From an uncultured Piscirickettsiaceae bacterium (lineage in GTDB: Bacteria > Pseudomonadota > Gammaproteobacteria > Methylococcales > Cycloclasticaceae): a DNA stretch of 64,000 nucleotides. Where the stretch lies: the NCBI GenBank assembly GCA_913061075.1, contig CAJXSK010000010.1:1-64000 (forward strand), in the 5' to 3' direction. Every line of letters starts with the position of its first letter. Within the stretch, counting starts at the first letter, position 1. Under the pieces are notes generated by a model that did no database searches, had not been told where the DNA came from, and saw nothing but the letters and a program-made list of their open reading frames with translations. Both the position numbers and the translations under genes were made by a program. This document shows positions 21,483-31,679 of the stretch, piece by piece.

Positions 21483-22676
21483 ATGAGACAAATAGCTAGC
21501 ACAGAACTAATACAAAATAATATTCCTTTAGAAAATGCGTTTCACGCATTTAATGAAGTTTCGGAGCGCTTAACTGAGTCATATCAACTGTTGGAACAAC
21601 AAGTGATTTGCTTAACGGCGGAACTATCTGAAGCAAATACTGAAAAACTTAAGTTTTTATCTGAAAAAGAACAGTTAGCTGACCAGTTGGAGTGTATGTT
21701 GGAATCCTTGCCAGGGGCAGTGATCGTTTTAAATGACGAAAATATAGTTATTAAGGCGAATGCTTGTGCTCGAGGTTGGTTAACAGCGAGTTTGATTGGT
21801 AAAAGCTGGGGTTCTATAGAGCAATCTTTTTTGGTTGGTTCGGAACAATTAGACAGCGAATATCTATTACAAGATAACCGAGTCATCGCGCTGTCGAGAA
21901 CAACGTTGCAGTCTGGTCAAGGTTTCGTCATCTTATTAAGTGATATTACACAGCAGCGTGAGCTTCATCATAAGCTAGAGCACAAAGAAAAGTTAGCCGC
22001 TATGGGTAAATTTTCAGCTGGTTTAGCACATCAAATTAGAACACCTTTAAGCTCAGCTCTACTGTATGCATCTCAACTAAATTCCGGGTTACCTGATGTC
22101 GAATTAGGGAAAAAGTATTCGACGAAGCTGCTTGAACGCTTGAGGCATATCAACAATCAAGTGTCGGATATGCTTGGTTATGCCCATAAAGGACACTTTA
22201 GAAAAGCCGTATACAACTTGCAGAACATAGCATTTCAGCTAACAAGTTCATATCAAGCTAAGCCAGCCAATATTACGTTCGAAACACAGAGTATCCGCAA
22301 TAATATATCTGTTCAAATTAGTAAGGATGCGTTAATCGGCGCTATAGATAACTTAATTAACAATGCGTTAGAGGCTGGTAATGCTGATGATGAAGTACGT
22401 TGCCTTATTGAAACAGTAAATGAAAGCATTCTGAGTATATCCGTTAGTGACCAAGGCGTTGGTTTACCCTCTTCAAAAGTTGCGCAGGTATTTGAACCGT
22501 TTTATACAAATAAGGCTGAAGGAACAGGGTTGGGTCTAGCCGTGGTTAAAGAGATAGTGAATGCCCACGGTGGACATATTACATGTGATTCAACAGAGGG
22601 TGTTGGTACGACATTCACGATGTTATTGCCGGTAGTAATGGCAGGAAGTGTCATGGAAATGGAGGAAACGGCATGA
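21483..22676 (+). CDS. fleS: Flagellar sensor histidine kinase FleS
   Basis: Cytoplasmic kinase that phosphorylates FleR to switch on class III flagellar genes. The 397 residues begin with a coiled-coil region (about 20-70), then a PAS domain (about 75-155), a HisKA domain with the phospho-acceptor H183 in GLAHQIRTPLSS, and an HATPase domain with N-box NNALEAG and G-boxes DQGVGLP and GTGLGLAV. No membrane segment is present, as expected for FleS. It overlaps fleR by four bases (ATGA). Confidence 0.94.
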   Translation: MRQIASTELIQNNIPLENAFHAFNEVSERLTESYQLLEQQVICLTAELSEANTEKLKFLSEKEQLADQLECMLESLPGAVIVLNDENIVIKANACARGWLTASLIGKSWGSIEQSFLVGSEQLDSEYLLQDNRVIALSRTTLQSGQGFVILLSDITQQRELHHKLEHKEKLAAMGKFSAGLAHQIRTPLSSALLYASQLNSGLPDVELGKKYSTKLLERLRHINNQVSDMLGYAHKGHFRKAVYNLQNIAFQLTSSYQAKPANITFETQSIRNNISVQISKDALIGAIDNLINNALEAGNADDEVRCLIETVNESILSISVSDQGVGLPSSKVAQVFEPFYTNKAEGTGLGLAVVKEIVNAHGGHITCDSTEGVGTTFTMLLPVVMAGSVMEMEETA

Positions 22677-24004
22677 AGGAAATAGATATATTGATTGTTG
22701 AAGATGACCCGTCGCTTCAAGAGGCGATACAAGATGCGTTGGCTATGTATAAAACAGTTTGCGCAAGTGATGGAGAGGAAGCGCTGCAAGTGCTTGAATC
22801 GAATCGAGCACGGCTGGTGATTAGTGATGTGCAAATGAAACCTATGGATGGGTTTAAATTATTAGAGACGTTAAAAACGCGTTTCCCGAATCTTCCTGTT
22901 TTATTAATGACAGCATTTGCAACGGTTGATAAAGCCGTTAAAGCGATGCAATTAGGTGCATCTGACTATTTAACGAAACCGTTTGAGTTCGACCTATTAC
23001 TTAATAAAGTTGAACAAACCATTGCGCCAAAGCAGGTATCTTTTGGAGAAATGCCCAGCAAGGATAGAAGTATGCAAGATATCGTTGCACTGGCTGGCCG
23101 TGTGGCAAAAAGTGACGCAACGGTATTAATTCAGGGTGAAAGTGGCACCGGTAAAGAGGTGTTGGCACGGTTTATTCACAAAAACTCGTTAAGAGATAAG
23201 AAGCCTTTTGTGGCCATAAACTGCGCAGCTATTCCTGAAAACATGCTTGAAGCGATGTTGTTTGGTTATGAAAAAGGTGCTTTTACAGGTGCGCACCAAA
23301 TGACCCAAGGCAAATTTGAGCAAGCTCAAGGCGGAACCTTGTTGCTTGATGAGGTATCGGAAATGAATATTTCATTACAAGCGAAGCTATTGCGTGTTCT
23401 GCAAGAAAAAGAAATTGAACGCTTGGGTGGTAAGAAAACTATTTCACTGGACGTGCGTGTTTTGGCAACCACCAATAGAAACTTGCGTGAATACGTAAAC
23501 GAAGCAAAGTTTAGAGAAGATTTGTTGTACAGAATAAATGTATTTCCGATAACAATTCCACCGCTTAGGGAAAGAAAGTCTGACGTACTAGCACTCGCAA
23601 AAACATTGTTAGCAAGGCATCAAGGGCAGCTAGGGTCTATCCCCGTGTTATCAAAGGCAGCCATTAAATCACTCGAAAATTATTCTTGGAAGGGCAATGT
23701 AAGAGAACTGGAAAATGTCATACAACGCGCATTAATTATGACATCTGGTTCCGTTATCGAAGACTGTGATTTGGTATTTGAGACCGAGCAACCTGATGTG
23801 ATGAACTCAACCAGAAATGAAGAGCCAGTTACTAAAGGCCTAAGCCAAGGCGTTAAAGCGGCTGAAGATGAGCTGATTTTAGAAACGTTAAAAGATGTAA
23901 ATGGAAGCCGAAAAAACACCGCGGAACGGTTGGGAATAAGCGCTAGAACCTTACGTTATAAAATTGCCAGAATGAAAGACTCTGGCATAACAATACCGGC
24001 ATAA
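22673..24004 (+). CDS. fleR: Flagellar sigma-54 response regulator FleR
   Basis: Response regulator that activates sigma-54 promoters of basal-body and hook genes. Its 443 residues hold a receiver domain with phosphoacceptor D52 (ISDVQMKPMDG), an AAA+ domain with Walker A GESGTGKE (155-162) and the GAFTGA loop, and a Fis-type DNA-binding helix-turn-helix near the end (RKNTAERLGISARTLRYKI). It is translationally coupled to fleS and followed 24 bases later by fliE. Confidence 0.95.
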   Translation: MKEIDILIVEDDPSLQEAIQDALAMYKTVCASDGEEALQVLESNRARLVISDVQMKPMDGFKLLETLKTRFPNLPVLLMTAFATVDKAVKAMQLGASDYLTKPFEFDLLLNKVEQTIAPKQVSFGEMPSKDRSMQDIVALAGRVAKSDATVLIQGESGTGKEVLARFIHKNSLRDKKPFVAINCAAIPENMLEAMLFGYEKGAFTGAHQMTQGKFEQAQGGTLLLDEVSEMNISLQAKLLRVLQEKEIERLGGKKTISLDVRVLATTNRNLREYVNEAKFREDLLYRINVFPITIPPLRERKSDVLALAKTLLARHQGQLGSIPVLSKAAIKSLENYSWKGNVRELENVIQRALIMTSGSVIEDCDLVFETEQPDVMNSTRNEEPVTKGLSQGVKAAEDELILETLKDVNGSRKNTAERLGISARTLRYKIARMKDSGITIPA

Positions 24005-24028
24005 AAACCTTAAAAAAGGAAAATACTG

Positions 24029-24349
24029 ATGAGTAATATAGAAATTAATAATGTATTAGCGCAGATGCGTGCAATGTCATCGCAAGTGCAGGGCATTGAA
24101 ACTGCTCCCATGGCTACAAATAAGACAAAAGACTTTTCTAGTATGTTGAGCGAGTCAATTGAGGCGGTTAATAAAACGCAAATGGATGCAGGTGCGTTGT
24201 CTACGGCGTTTACTAAAGGTGAAACCGATGCCAGTTTGGCGGAAGTGATGGTGTCTTTGCAAAAAGCGAGTATGTCCTTCCAAACGGTCATGCAAACACG
24301 AAACAAACTGGTTGATGCATATAAAGATGTTATGCGGATGTCGATGTAA
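24029..24349 (+). CDS. fliE: Flagellar hook-basal body protein FliE
   Basis: Small export substrate that links the MS ring to the proximal rod. The 106 residues have the typical C-terminal pattern (SLAEVMVSLQKASMSFQTVM followed by RNKLVDAYKDVMRM). It is the first structural gene after fleSR and precedes fliF. I saw no separate sigma-54 promoter in the 24-base gap before it, so it may be read from the fleSR promoter. Confidence 0.95.
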   Translation: MSNIEINNVLAQMRAMSSQVQGIETAPMATNKTKDFSSMLSESIEAVNKTQMDAGALSTAFTKGETDASLAEVMVSLQKASMSFQTVMQTRNKLVDAYKDVMRMSM

Positions 24350-24390
24350 TATTACTTTTATCAAACTAGCTAATAATTAAGGAACACAGC

Positions 24391-26061
24391 ATGTCAATTC
24401 CAGCAGAGCAAGCAGCAATGCAATTACAAGCCTCGCCAAACCATATGATTCGTCAGTTGGGCGTTATGGTGGCGCTTGCGGTGAGTGTCGCATTGGGTGT
24501 TGCGGTTGTGTTGTGGTCACAAACACCTAATTACGGATTGTTGTATAGCAATGTAGGGGAGCGCGAACTCAGTGCGGTTGTCTCAGGACTTCAACAATCT
24601 GGTGTGGATTACAAAATAGATGCGGCATCAGGTACTGTGATGGTGCCAGCATCGATGGTCGATGAGTTGCGGATAAAATTAGCAGGTCTTGGCCTACCTC
24701 GTGGCGGCGGTGGAAGCGGTTTTGAATTGCTAGAAAAAGATATGGGATTTGGAACGAGTCAATCGATTGAAAAAGTACGGATTCAACGGGCCCTTCAAGG
24801 CGAAATTGCGCGTTCAATCGTAACGATACAAAGCGTACGTTCAGCGCGCGTGTTACTAGCTATTCCGAAACAGTCAGTATTTTTAAGGGATAGAAAAAAG
24901 CCAAGTGCTTCGGTTGTTGTTGATTTGTATCAAGGCCGGTTGTTGAAAAAAAGTGAAGTGGCTGCAATTTTACATTTGGTTTCTTCAGCTGTGCCGCAGC
25001 TTGATCCGACACAGGTAACGGTTGTTGACCAAAAAGGAACAATGCTTAGCTCAAAGTCGTCTGACGATACCATGTCGATGACCAGTAATCAGTTCGAATT
25101 TATACAAGGTGTTGAAGAGCATTTGATTGGCAGAGTTGAGTCAATACTTCAGCCTATCGTGGGTGCTGGTGCAATTAGAGCATCTGTCTCTGCGGATGTT
25201 GACTTTACTGTAACAGAGCAAACACAAGAGCAATATAACCCGGATTTGCCAGCGCTTAGGAGTGAGCAAATAACGGAAGAACAAAACAGTTTACCTAGTG
25301 CACAAGGGATCCCCGGTGCATTGTCTAACCAACCTCCTCAAGCCGGTGAAGCGCCTGAGGTGGTTGAAGGGCTTGCCGCAGTTGAAGGTATAGAGCCTGC
25401 GCCAGCAGCGAGTGCATCAAATTCGAATAAGCGCTCAATTAAAAATTACGAATTAAATAAGAAGATTAGTCATACTCAATTATCAACGGGGCGATTAAAA
25501 AGGGTTTCTGTGGCAGCGGTAATCGATAACAAACGTATTGTGGGGGAAGATGGTCAAGCAACATCAGAACCTTATACGGCTGAAGAATTGACAAAATTTA
25601 GTAACTTAGTCAAAGAAGCAATAGGTTATAACGAATTGCGAGGTGACAGCGTGACAGTATCTAACTTGGCATTTATGCAGCCAGCCACACCTGAGGCGCT
25701 ACCAGAAATACCTATGATGGAGCAGCCATGGTTTTGGGATGTTGTAAAACAAGCAATCGGTGGTGTCTTTGCGTTGTTATTGGTCTTTTTGGTCTTAAAA
25801 CCTACGATTAAAAGCTTGTTGGCTAAGCCAGAAATGACCATGGTGCCTGCGGGGCCTCAAGGGATGATGGTTGGCCCGGATGGTGTGCCAATGCCAATGG
25901 GGCAGGAAGAAGGTGGCAATTTAGGATTAGACAGTGATGAGGAATTAATGCGGTTAGAGGCACCGAAAAGTTATGAGCAACGTTTAGAAATGGCTCAAAA
26001 AATAGCCGGAGAAGACCCTAAACGAGTTGCACAAGTAATGAAAACCTGGATACAAGACTAA
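24391..26061 (+). CDS. fliF: Flagellar MS-ring protein FliF
   Basis: Forms the membrane ring on which the basal body and export gate assemble. The 556 residues have an N-terminal transmembrane helix (about 27-45), ring-building domains (SNVGERELSAVVSGLQQSG onward), a low-complexity proline- and alanine-rich insert near 310-350, a second transmembrane helix near 450-470, and an acidic C-terminal tail that binds FliG. AAGGA precedes the start. Its stop overlaps the fliG start by one base. Confidence 0.97.
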   Translation: MSIPAEQAAMQLQASPNHMIRQLGVMVALAVSVALGVAVVLWSQTPNYGLLYSNVGERELSAVVSGLQQSGVDYKIDAASGTVMVPASMVDELRIKLAGLGLPRGGGGSGFELLEKDMGFGTSQSIEKVRIQRALQGEIARSIVTIQSVRSARVLLAIPKQSVFLRDRKKPSASVVVDLYQGRLLKKSEVAAILHLVSSAVPQLDPTQVTVVDQKGTMLSSKSSDDTMSMTSNQFEFIQGVEEHLIGRVESILQPIVGAGAIRASVSADVDFTVTEQTQEQYNPDLPALRSEQITEEQNSLPSAQGIPGALSNQPPQAGEAPEVVEGLAAVEGIEPAPAASASNSNKRSIKNYELNKKISHTQLSTGRLKRVSVAAVIDNKRIVGEDGQATSEPYTAEELTKFSNLVKEAIGYNELRGDSVTVSNLAFMQPATPEALPEIPMMEQPWFWDVVKQAIGGVFALLLVFLVLKPTIKSLLAKPEMTMVPAGPQGMMVGPDGVPMPMGQEEGGNLGLDSDEELMRLEAPKSYEQRLEMAQKIAGEDPKRVAQVMKTWIQD

Positions 26062-27080
26062 TGGAAGACGAAACAAAAATAGAAAGTTCAATGAGTGGCA
26101 TTGAAAAAGCCGCAGTATTGTTATTGTCGTTGGGTGAAGATCATGCTGCTGGTGTGATGAAGCACATGGGGCCCAAAGAAGTACAACAAGTTGGGTCAGC
26201 CATGGCCACATTAGAAAACATTACAACTGAAACGTTAGACTCAGTTGTTGGTCTTTTTATCACGACTATCGGTGGGCAAACAGCCTTAGGCATTGATTCA
26301 GATAAGTACATTAAGAACGTTTTAACGAATGCTTTAGGTGCGGATAAAGCCGGCGGCGTTATTGACCGTATTTTATTGGGTAGAAACTCGAAAGGGTTGG
26401 AACAATTAAAGTGGATGGACCCAAGATCAATCGCTGATTTAATTCGCCTAGAACACCCGCAAATTATTGCCATTGTATTGTCCTATTTGGATAGTGACCA
26501 AGCAGCTGAAACACTCAGTTACCTTCCCGTCAGAGCAAGAGCAGATATTTTATTGCGAGTAGCTGTTATGGAAGGCGTTCAGCCTGCGGCACTGCAAGAA
26601 CTAGATGCGATTATGGAAAAGCAACTCTCTGGTGGTTCAGGTGTTCAGACAGCATCTATGGGAGGGATTCAATCTGCTGCCAACATGCTTAACTTTATGG
26701 AAGGTTCAATGAGCGCAGAGCTAATTGATTCAGTCGTTGAATCGGATGAAGAAATTGGTCAACTTATTCAGGATAAAATGTTTGTGTTTGATGACCTTAT
26801 CGATGTAGATGATAGGGGTATACAAGGTTTGCTGAAAGAAGTTTCTACGGATATTTTGACGCTAGCACTAAGAGCTGCTGAAGAAGGTTTAAAAGAAAAA
26901 GTGTTTGCAAACATGTCTAAACGTGCCGCTGAAATGTTGCGTGACGATATGGAGGCTGCACCACCCGTAAAAGTAAGCGATGTAGAAGCGGCGCAAAAAG
27001 AAGTATTAATTATTGCTAGGCGCTTATCTGATTCGGGTGAAATTTCGTTAGGTGGCGGTGGAGCAGATGAGCTTGTCTAG
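26061..27080 (+). CDS. fliG: Flagellar motor switch protein FliG
   Basis: C-ring protein that couples stator ion flow to rotation. At 339 residues it has the normal length, with armadillo-like N, middle (EHPQIIAIVLSYL) and C-terminal torque-generating domains. The charged torque helix lies within DILTLALRAAEEGLKEKVFANMSKRA. Start and stop overlap the neighbouring fliF and fliH genes. Confidence 0.97.
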   Translation: MEDETKIESSMSGIEKAAVLLLSLGEDHAAGVMKHMGPKEVQQVGSAMATLENITTETLDSVVGLFITTIGGQTALGIDSDKYIKNVLTNALGADKAGGVIDRILLGRNSKGLEQLKWMDPRSIADLIRLEHPQIIAIVLSYLDSDQAAETLSYLPVRARADILLRVAVMEGVQPAALQELDAIMEKQLSGGSGVQTASMGGIQSAANMLNFMEGSMSAELIDSVVESDEEIGQLIQDKMFVFDDLIDVDDRGIQGLLKEVSTDILTLALRAAEEGLKEKVFANMSKRAAEMLRDDMEAAPPVKVSDVEAAQKEVLIIARRLSDSGEISLGGGGADELV

Positions 27081-27708
27081 TTCTTCAGATGATAAAACGG
27101 TTTCATCTTGGCAATTTCCATCTTTTGCTAATTCTGGCTCATCGGATGTTGCCATTGAAGATTTAAAAGCATTAACCGCGTCAGATGTAGAAAAAATTCA
27201 GCTTCAGGCACAACAAGAAGCTGCCGAACAAGGTTATCAAGAAGGGCTGAAAAAAGGGCTGCAAGCGGGCGAAGCTCAAATGCAAGCAAGTGCTCAACGG
27301 TTAGAAGAGTTAATTAAGTCGCTTGCAGCGCCATTGGATGAGTTTGATGAGCGTGTAGAACATGAGTTGGTTACGTTGGCGATTCAAATTGCTAAACAGC
27401 TGATTCGGCGGGAGCTAAAAGCGGATTCTGGGCAAGTTGTTGCCGTCGCTAAAGAGGCAATAGCGGCATTGCCATCGAGTTCGCAAAATATTGAACTGCA
27501 TCTACACCCAGAAGACGCTGCATTGGTGAAGTCTGCGTTATCTATAGATGATACGAGCGAAGATAGGTGGCGACTTATTGAAGACCCCGTTATTACGCGC
27601 GGAGGCTGTCGTGTAAAAACAAATGCGTCAACTATTGATGCAACTATTGAAAACAGATTAGCCACAATTATTGCGGAAGCACTTGGTGACCAAAGAGAAC
27701 CTAAGTGA
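27067..27708 (+). CDS. fliH: Flagellar export ATPase regulator FliH
   Basis: Stator-like regulator that holds the FliI ATPase at the export gate. From the ATG at 27067 it has 213 residues: a disordered start, a helical region with GxxxG-like repeats (QGYQEGLKKGLQAGEAQMQA), and a C-terminal domain that contacts FliI. GGAG sits three bases before this ATG. A GTG at 27052 would add five residues. The gene begins within the fliG end and overlaps fliI by four bases. Confidence 0.93.
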   Translation: MSLSSSSDDKTVSSWQFPSFANSGSSDVAIEDLKALTASDVEKIQLQAQQEAAEQGYQEGLKKGLQAGEAQMQASAQRLEELIKSLAAPLDEFDERVEHELVTLAIQIAKQLIRRELKADSGQVVAVAKEAIAALPSSSQNIELHLHPEDAALVKSALSIDDTSEDRWRLIEDPVITRGGCRVKTNASTIDATIENRLATIIAEALGDQREPK

Positions 27709-29072
27709 TAGATGGCATTACAAAACAGCGTTCGGAGAAATGGCTTGCGCGGTTAGCGTCATATAAAAGTCGCATTCTTGAAACCAAACCGATGTTAGTT
27801 GAAGGAAAACTGACGAGAATGGTGGGGCTTACACTGGAAGCTGTCGGGTGCCGTTCAACCATTGGTGGCCGATGCTTGATTGAAACCATTGATGGGGCAC
27901 GAACTGAAGCTGAAGTAGTCGGCTTTTCAGGGGAGCGTTTATACCTCATGCCAACCGGAGATATTCGAGGTCTTGAGCAAGATTGTCGTGTGATTCCATT
28001 GGGGTTAACGAGCATGGCGCATGTGGGTCCGAATTTATTGGGTCGAGTTGTAGATGGCTCTGGAAAGCCCATTGATGGTAAGGGGGCAATACATACGACG
28101 GACACGGTTCCTTTACATGGGCGACCAATAAACCCATTAGGGCGAACACCTATTTCTGAACCATTAGACGTTGGTGTTAGAGCCATTAACTCGTTATTAA
28201 CAGTAGGTCGTGGGCAAAGAATCGGTCTGTTTGCTGGCAGTGGCGTTGGTAAAAGTGTATTGCTAGGCATGATGACTCGCTATACCACCGCGGATATTAT
28301 TGTTGTGGGGTTGATTGGAGAACGTGGCCGTGAGGTTAATGAGTTTGTCCGAAAGAATCTTGGAGATGAAGGGCTAGCTAGAGCAGTCGTTGTTGCAACG
28401 CCGGCAGACCATCCGCCATTAATGCGTATGCACGGCGCTATGTTAGCGACCAGTATCGCCGAGTATTTTCGTGATCAAGGTAAAAGTGTTTTGTTATTGA
28501 TGGATTCTTTAACAAGGTATGCGCAAGCTCAAAGAGAAATAGCATTAGCGATTAATGAACCGCCTGCTACAAAGGGCTATCCGCCATCTGTATTTAGTAA
28601 ATTACCTAGCTTGGTTGAGCGCGCAGGTAACTCTGATAATGGCAGCGGGTCTATTACAGCATTTTATACTGTGTTAACCGAAGGAGATGACACAAATGAC
28701 CCCATCGCAGATGCGAGCAGAGCTATTTTGGATGGTCACGTGCACTTGTCTAGGTCGTTGGCTGAAGCTGGCCATTTCCCAGCCATTGATATGGAAGCTT
28801 CAGTCAGTAGGTTGATGGTTGAGGTGGTGCCAGAAACGCATCAAGATATGGCCCGTGAATTTAGAAGGATTAATTCAACGTACCAACAAAATTTAGATTT
28901 AATCAATGTGGGCGCCTATCAACCAGGGAGTAACCCCGCAGTCGACTTATCTATTGATATGCGAGAGTCGATGTTGGAGTTTTTGCAACAAGGCCTGCAT
29001 GAATCTGTGGACTTCGAAACAAGTACGTTAGCGTTAAATAATGTGTTAAAACAAGGTGGGGTGGAATTTTGA
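27705..29072 (+). CDS. fliI: Flagellum-specific ATPase FliI
   Basis: Hexameric ATPase, related to the F1 beta subunit, that energises unfolding and export of flagellar proteins. Its 455 residues show Walker A GSGVGKS (178-184), a Walker B region at SVLLLMDSLTRYAQAQRE and the usual C-terminal lid. The start is GTG overlapping the fliH stop (GTGA). fliJ follows after 31 bases. Confidence 0.97.
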   Translation: MIDGITKQRSEKWLARLASYKSRILETKPMLVEGKLTRMVGLTLEAVGCRSTIGGRCLIETIDGARTEAEVVGFSGERLYLMPTGDIRGLEQDCRVIPLGLTSMAHVGPNLLGRVVDGSGKPIDGKGAIHTTDTVPLHGRPINPLGRTPISEPLDVGVRAINSLLTVGRGQRIGLFAGSGVGKSVLLGMMTRYTTADIIVVGLIGERGREVNEFVRKNLGDEGLARAVVVATPADHPPLMRMHGAMLATSIAEYFRDQGKSVLLLMDSLTRYAQAQREIALAINEPPATKGYPPSVFSKLPSLVERAGNSDNGSGSITAFYTVLTEGDDTNDPIADASRAILDGHVHLSRSLAEAGHFPAIDMEASVSRLMVEVVPETHQDMAREFRRINSTYQQNLDLINVGAYQPGSNPAVDLSIDMRESMLEFLQQGLHESVDFETSTLALNNVLKQGGVEF

Positions 29073-29103
29073 TAGTTATTCAATCAATAGGTAGAGGTGT
29101 TTC

Positions 29104-29565
29104 TTGAAAAGATCAAAACGTTTAGAGCCCGTTCATAAGATTGCTAAGAATAAAGAGGCTGTTGCAGCACAGAAAGTCAATGAATCTGTTCAACAGAAAG
29201 CTTCGAGTCTCGATCAGCTAGATAAACTGAAAAAGTACCGTGAAGACTATATTGCTGAATTCAAAACGAAGGGCGAAAGTGGCATTAGTGCTTCTAGATT
29301 GCAAGAGTACCAAGCATTTGTGCATAAAATTGACCATGCCATTGATGAGCAATTGAAAACAATTCAGTCGGCCCAGCAACAGGTTGATGATCGACAAAAG
29401 GATTTTCAGAAAACAAATAGTCGTAAAAAAGTTGTTGAAAAATTAATAGATAAATCAACCATTCAAGAAACGAAAAGCGAGCAACGTTCAGAGCAGAATG
29501 AAGCGGACGATAGGACGTCCGGCGGTAGCACCAGAGATGATGTTCTTATGTGGCGATTTACATAG
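29104..29565 (+). CDS. fliJ: Flagellar export protein FliJ
   Basis: Small coiled-coil protein that links FliI to the export gate FlhA, like the gamma subunit of F1. The 153 residues are rich in K, E and Q and almost wholly helical. The start is TTG, supported by AGAGGTG a few bases upstream and by the lack of a nearby ATG. The place after fliI fixes the identity, since FliJ is poorly conserved. It is the last flagellar gene here; fliK is not next. Confidence 0.87.
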   Translation: MKRSKRLEPVHKIAKNKEAVAAQKVNESVQQKASSLDQLDKLKKYREDYIAEFKTKGESGISASRLQEYQAFVHKIDHAIDEQLKTIQSAQQQVDDRQKDFQKTNSRKKVVEKLIDKSTIQETKSEQRSEQNEADDRTSGGSTRDDVLMWRFT

Positions 29566-29601
29566 TTTACTGCTGTAAATATTAAAATTTAGCTGGGAAG
29601 G

Positions 29602-29631
29602 TTTATCGTTTTCAACTAAATGCTCTATAAT
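29602..29631 (+). promoter_or_regulatory. candidate promoter of oadGAB
   Basis: A perfect TATAAT (29626-29631) is preceded by a weak TTTATC (29602-29607) with 18 bases between. Transcription would start around 29638, at or next to the ATG at 29639, which would make the message leaderless. Confidence 0.35.
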
Positions 29632-29638
29632 GCCCATC

Positions 29639-29872
29639 ATGAATATTTCTTACTTGCTTTCACAAGGTGTTGAACTAATGGTTCTTGGGATGGGAATGGT
29701 ATTTTTCATCCTAGGTCTGTTGATAGTAGTTATCAAAGGTGTAACAGTATTAACTACGCGTTATGACCCAGTTCCAGTTTCTATTGAAACTACACATGCC
29801 CGTCTAAACTCAATTGATGAAGATGTTGTTGCAGCAATAACAATTGCTGTAGAACGTTTTCGTTCGAAATAA
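29639..29872 (+). CDS. oadG: Oxaloacetate decarboxylase gamma subunit OadG
   Basis: Small membrane subunit that assembles the sodium-pumping oxaloacetate decarboxylase and aids carboxyl transfer. From 29639 it has 77 residues with one N-terminal transmembrane helix (LMVLGMGMVFFILGLLIVVI) and a polar cytosolic tail. An ATG at 29630 would add three residues, but it overlaps the TATAAT box. The gene is first in the order oadG-oadA-oadB, six bases before oadA. Confidence 0.87.
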   Translation: MNISYLLSQGVELMVLGMGMVFFILGLLIVVIKGVTVLTTRYDPVPVSIETTHARLNSIDEDVVAAITIAVERFRSK

Positions 29873-29878
29873 AAAACT

Positions 29879-31669
29879 ATGACAAATCCATTAAAAATTA
29901 CTGATGTTGTCCTGCGTGACGCCCACCAATCTCTTTTTGCGACACGTCTTCGTATTGAAGACATGCTGCCTATTGCCGAGAAGCTAGATAAAATAGGCTA
30001 TTGGTCTTTAGAAACATGGGGTGGCGCAACGTTTGATGCCTGTATACGGTACTTAGGAGAAGACCCTTGGGAACGTTTAAGGTTGTTAAAAGCTGCAATG
30101 CCAAATACGCAGCAACAAATGCTATTGCGTGGCCAAAATTTATTGGGTTATAGGCATTATGCAGACGATGTCGTACATAAATTTGTAGAACGTGCAGCGT
30201 ACAACGGAATGGATGTGTTCCGTATTTTCGATGCGATGAACGATGTTCGAAATCTTGAAACAGCTATTAAAGCAACCGTGGCTGTGGGTAAACACGCGCA
30301 AGGAACAATTTCTTTCACTGAAAGCCCTGTTCACACCTTAGAGGGGTGGGTTGATATGGGTAAAAAACTGGAAGATGCCGGTTGTCATTCTGTTGTTATT
30401 AAAGATATGGCCGGATTATTAAAGCCTTACGACGCTGAAATTTTAGTTAAATCACTAAAAAGTGCTTGCGATGTTCCTATTGCATTACATAGCCATGCAA
30501 CAACAGGCATGAGTGTTGCCACGTGTTTGAAAGCGGTTGAATCTGGATTGGATATGTTGGATACGGCTATTTCGTCTATGAGTATGACGTATGGCCACTC
30601 GCCGACAGAAACCTTCATAGCAATGCTGGAAGGGACAGAGCGTGCCACGGGTCTTGATATTAATGCCGTTGAAGAGATTGCGGCCTACTTCAGAGAAGTG
30701 CGTCCAAAATATGCCGAATTTGAAGGGTCACTTAAAGGTATTGATTCTCGAATCCTTATCGCACAAGTACCGGGTGGCATGTTGACTAATCTTGAAAGCC
30801 AACTAAAACAACAAAATGCTGGCGATAAAATTGATGACGTATTAGCTGAGATACCTGCTGTCAGGAAGGACCTTGGTTATTTGCCATTAGTCACACCCAC
30901 GTCACAAATTGTTGGTACACAAGCAGTCATGAATGTGCTGATGGGTGAGCGTTACAAATCCATTAGTAAGGAAACGGCCGGCGTATTAAAAGGTGAATAT
31001 GGCGCAACACCTGCTGAGGTCAATAAAGAATTACAAGAGCGTGTATTAGAAGGTGCTGAAGCAATTACCTGCCGCCCCGCCGACTTAATTGATGATGAGT
31101 TAGATGTTTTAGTGGCTGATTTGGATGCTAAGTCAAAAGAAGATGGTCTAACGTTGGCTGAAGACACAATTGATGACGTATTGACCTACGCGTTATTTCC
31201 ACAAGTGGGTTTAGACTTCATTAAAAATAGAAACAACCCAGATGCGTTTGAACCAGTGCCAACGGGGTTGGTAACGGTATCTGCAGAACCAAAAGGTAAC
31301 GAAACATATGATGTTTCTGTTAATGGGAAGCTGTATCAGGTTGAGGTAGGAGCGAGTGGTAGTATTGAGAGTCTAGTGCCGGCAAAGGCGGCTAGTCAAT
31401 CAGCTCCCCCTGTATCGGCTGTTAGCATGCCTGAGCCATCAGGTGAGTTCTGCCAAAATGATCCACTGACGTCACCGATGGCGGGTAATATCATCAGAAT
31501 TGGTGTCGCAGCGGGCGATGATGTGCATGAAGGTGATGTGGTTATTATTCTTGAAGCGATGAAAATGGAAACGGAAATTAGAGCGCACATTGAAGGTCAG
31601 ATTTCAGATGTCTTTGTTAAAGAAGGTGAGTCCATTCCGGCGGGCGCACCACTTATTTTAATTTGTTAG
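29879..31669 (+). CDS. oadA: Oxaloacetate decarboxylase alpha subunit OadA
   Basis: Biotin-carrying subunit that transfers the carboxyl group of oxaloacetate to biotin. Its 596 residues comprise the N-terminal carboxyltransferase barrel ([12 protein letters not shown] near the start, then KDMAGLL and [10 protein letters not shown] with metal-binding histidines), a PYC_OADA domain, a linker rich in alanine, serine and proline, and a C-terminal biotinyl domain with the biotin lysine K562 in EAMKMET. It works with OadB, which decarboxylates carboxybiotin and pumps sodium. Confidence 0.97.
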   Translation: MTNPLKITDVVLRDAHQSLFATRLRIEDMLPIAEKLDKIGYWSLETWGGATFDACIRYLGEDPWERLRLLKAAMPNTQQQMLLRGQNLLGYRHYADDVVHKFVERAAYNGMDVFRIFDAMNDVRNLETAIKATVAVGKHAQGTISFTESPVHTLEGWVDMGKKLEDAGCHSVVIKDMAGLLKPYDAEILVKSLKSACDVPIALHSHATTGMSVATCLKAVESGLDMLDTAISSMSMTYGHSPTETFIAMLEGTERATGLDINAVEEIAAYFREVRPKYAEFEGSLKGIDSRILIAQVPGGMLTNLESQLKQQNAGDKIDDVLAEIPAVRKDLGYLPLVTPTSQIVGTQAVMNVLMGERYKSISKETAGVLKGEYGATPAEVNKELQERVLEGAEAITCRPADLIDDELDVLVADLDAKSKEDGLTLAEDTIDDVLTYALFPQVGLDFIKNRNNPDAFEPVPTGLVTVSAEPKGNETYDVSVNGKLYQVEVGASGSIESLVPAKAASQSAPPVSAVSMPEPSGEFCQNDPLTSPMAGNIIRIGVAAGDDVHEGDVVIILEAMKMETEIRAHIEGQISDVFVKEGESIPAGAPLILIC

Positions 31670-31679
31670 GATTAATATA

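Noticed and set aside
27701-28270. 189-codon antisense frame inside fliI
   Set aside because: It lies opposite a conserved gene and has proline-, threonine- and serine-rich shadow composition, as do the other long antisense frames (for example 46495-47049 opposite the M50 gene).
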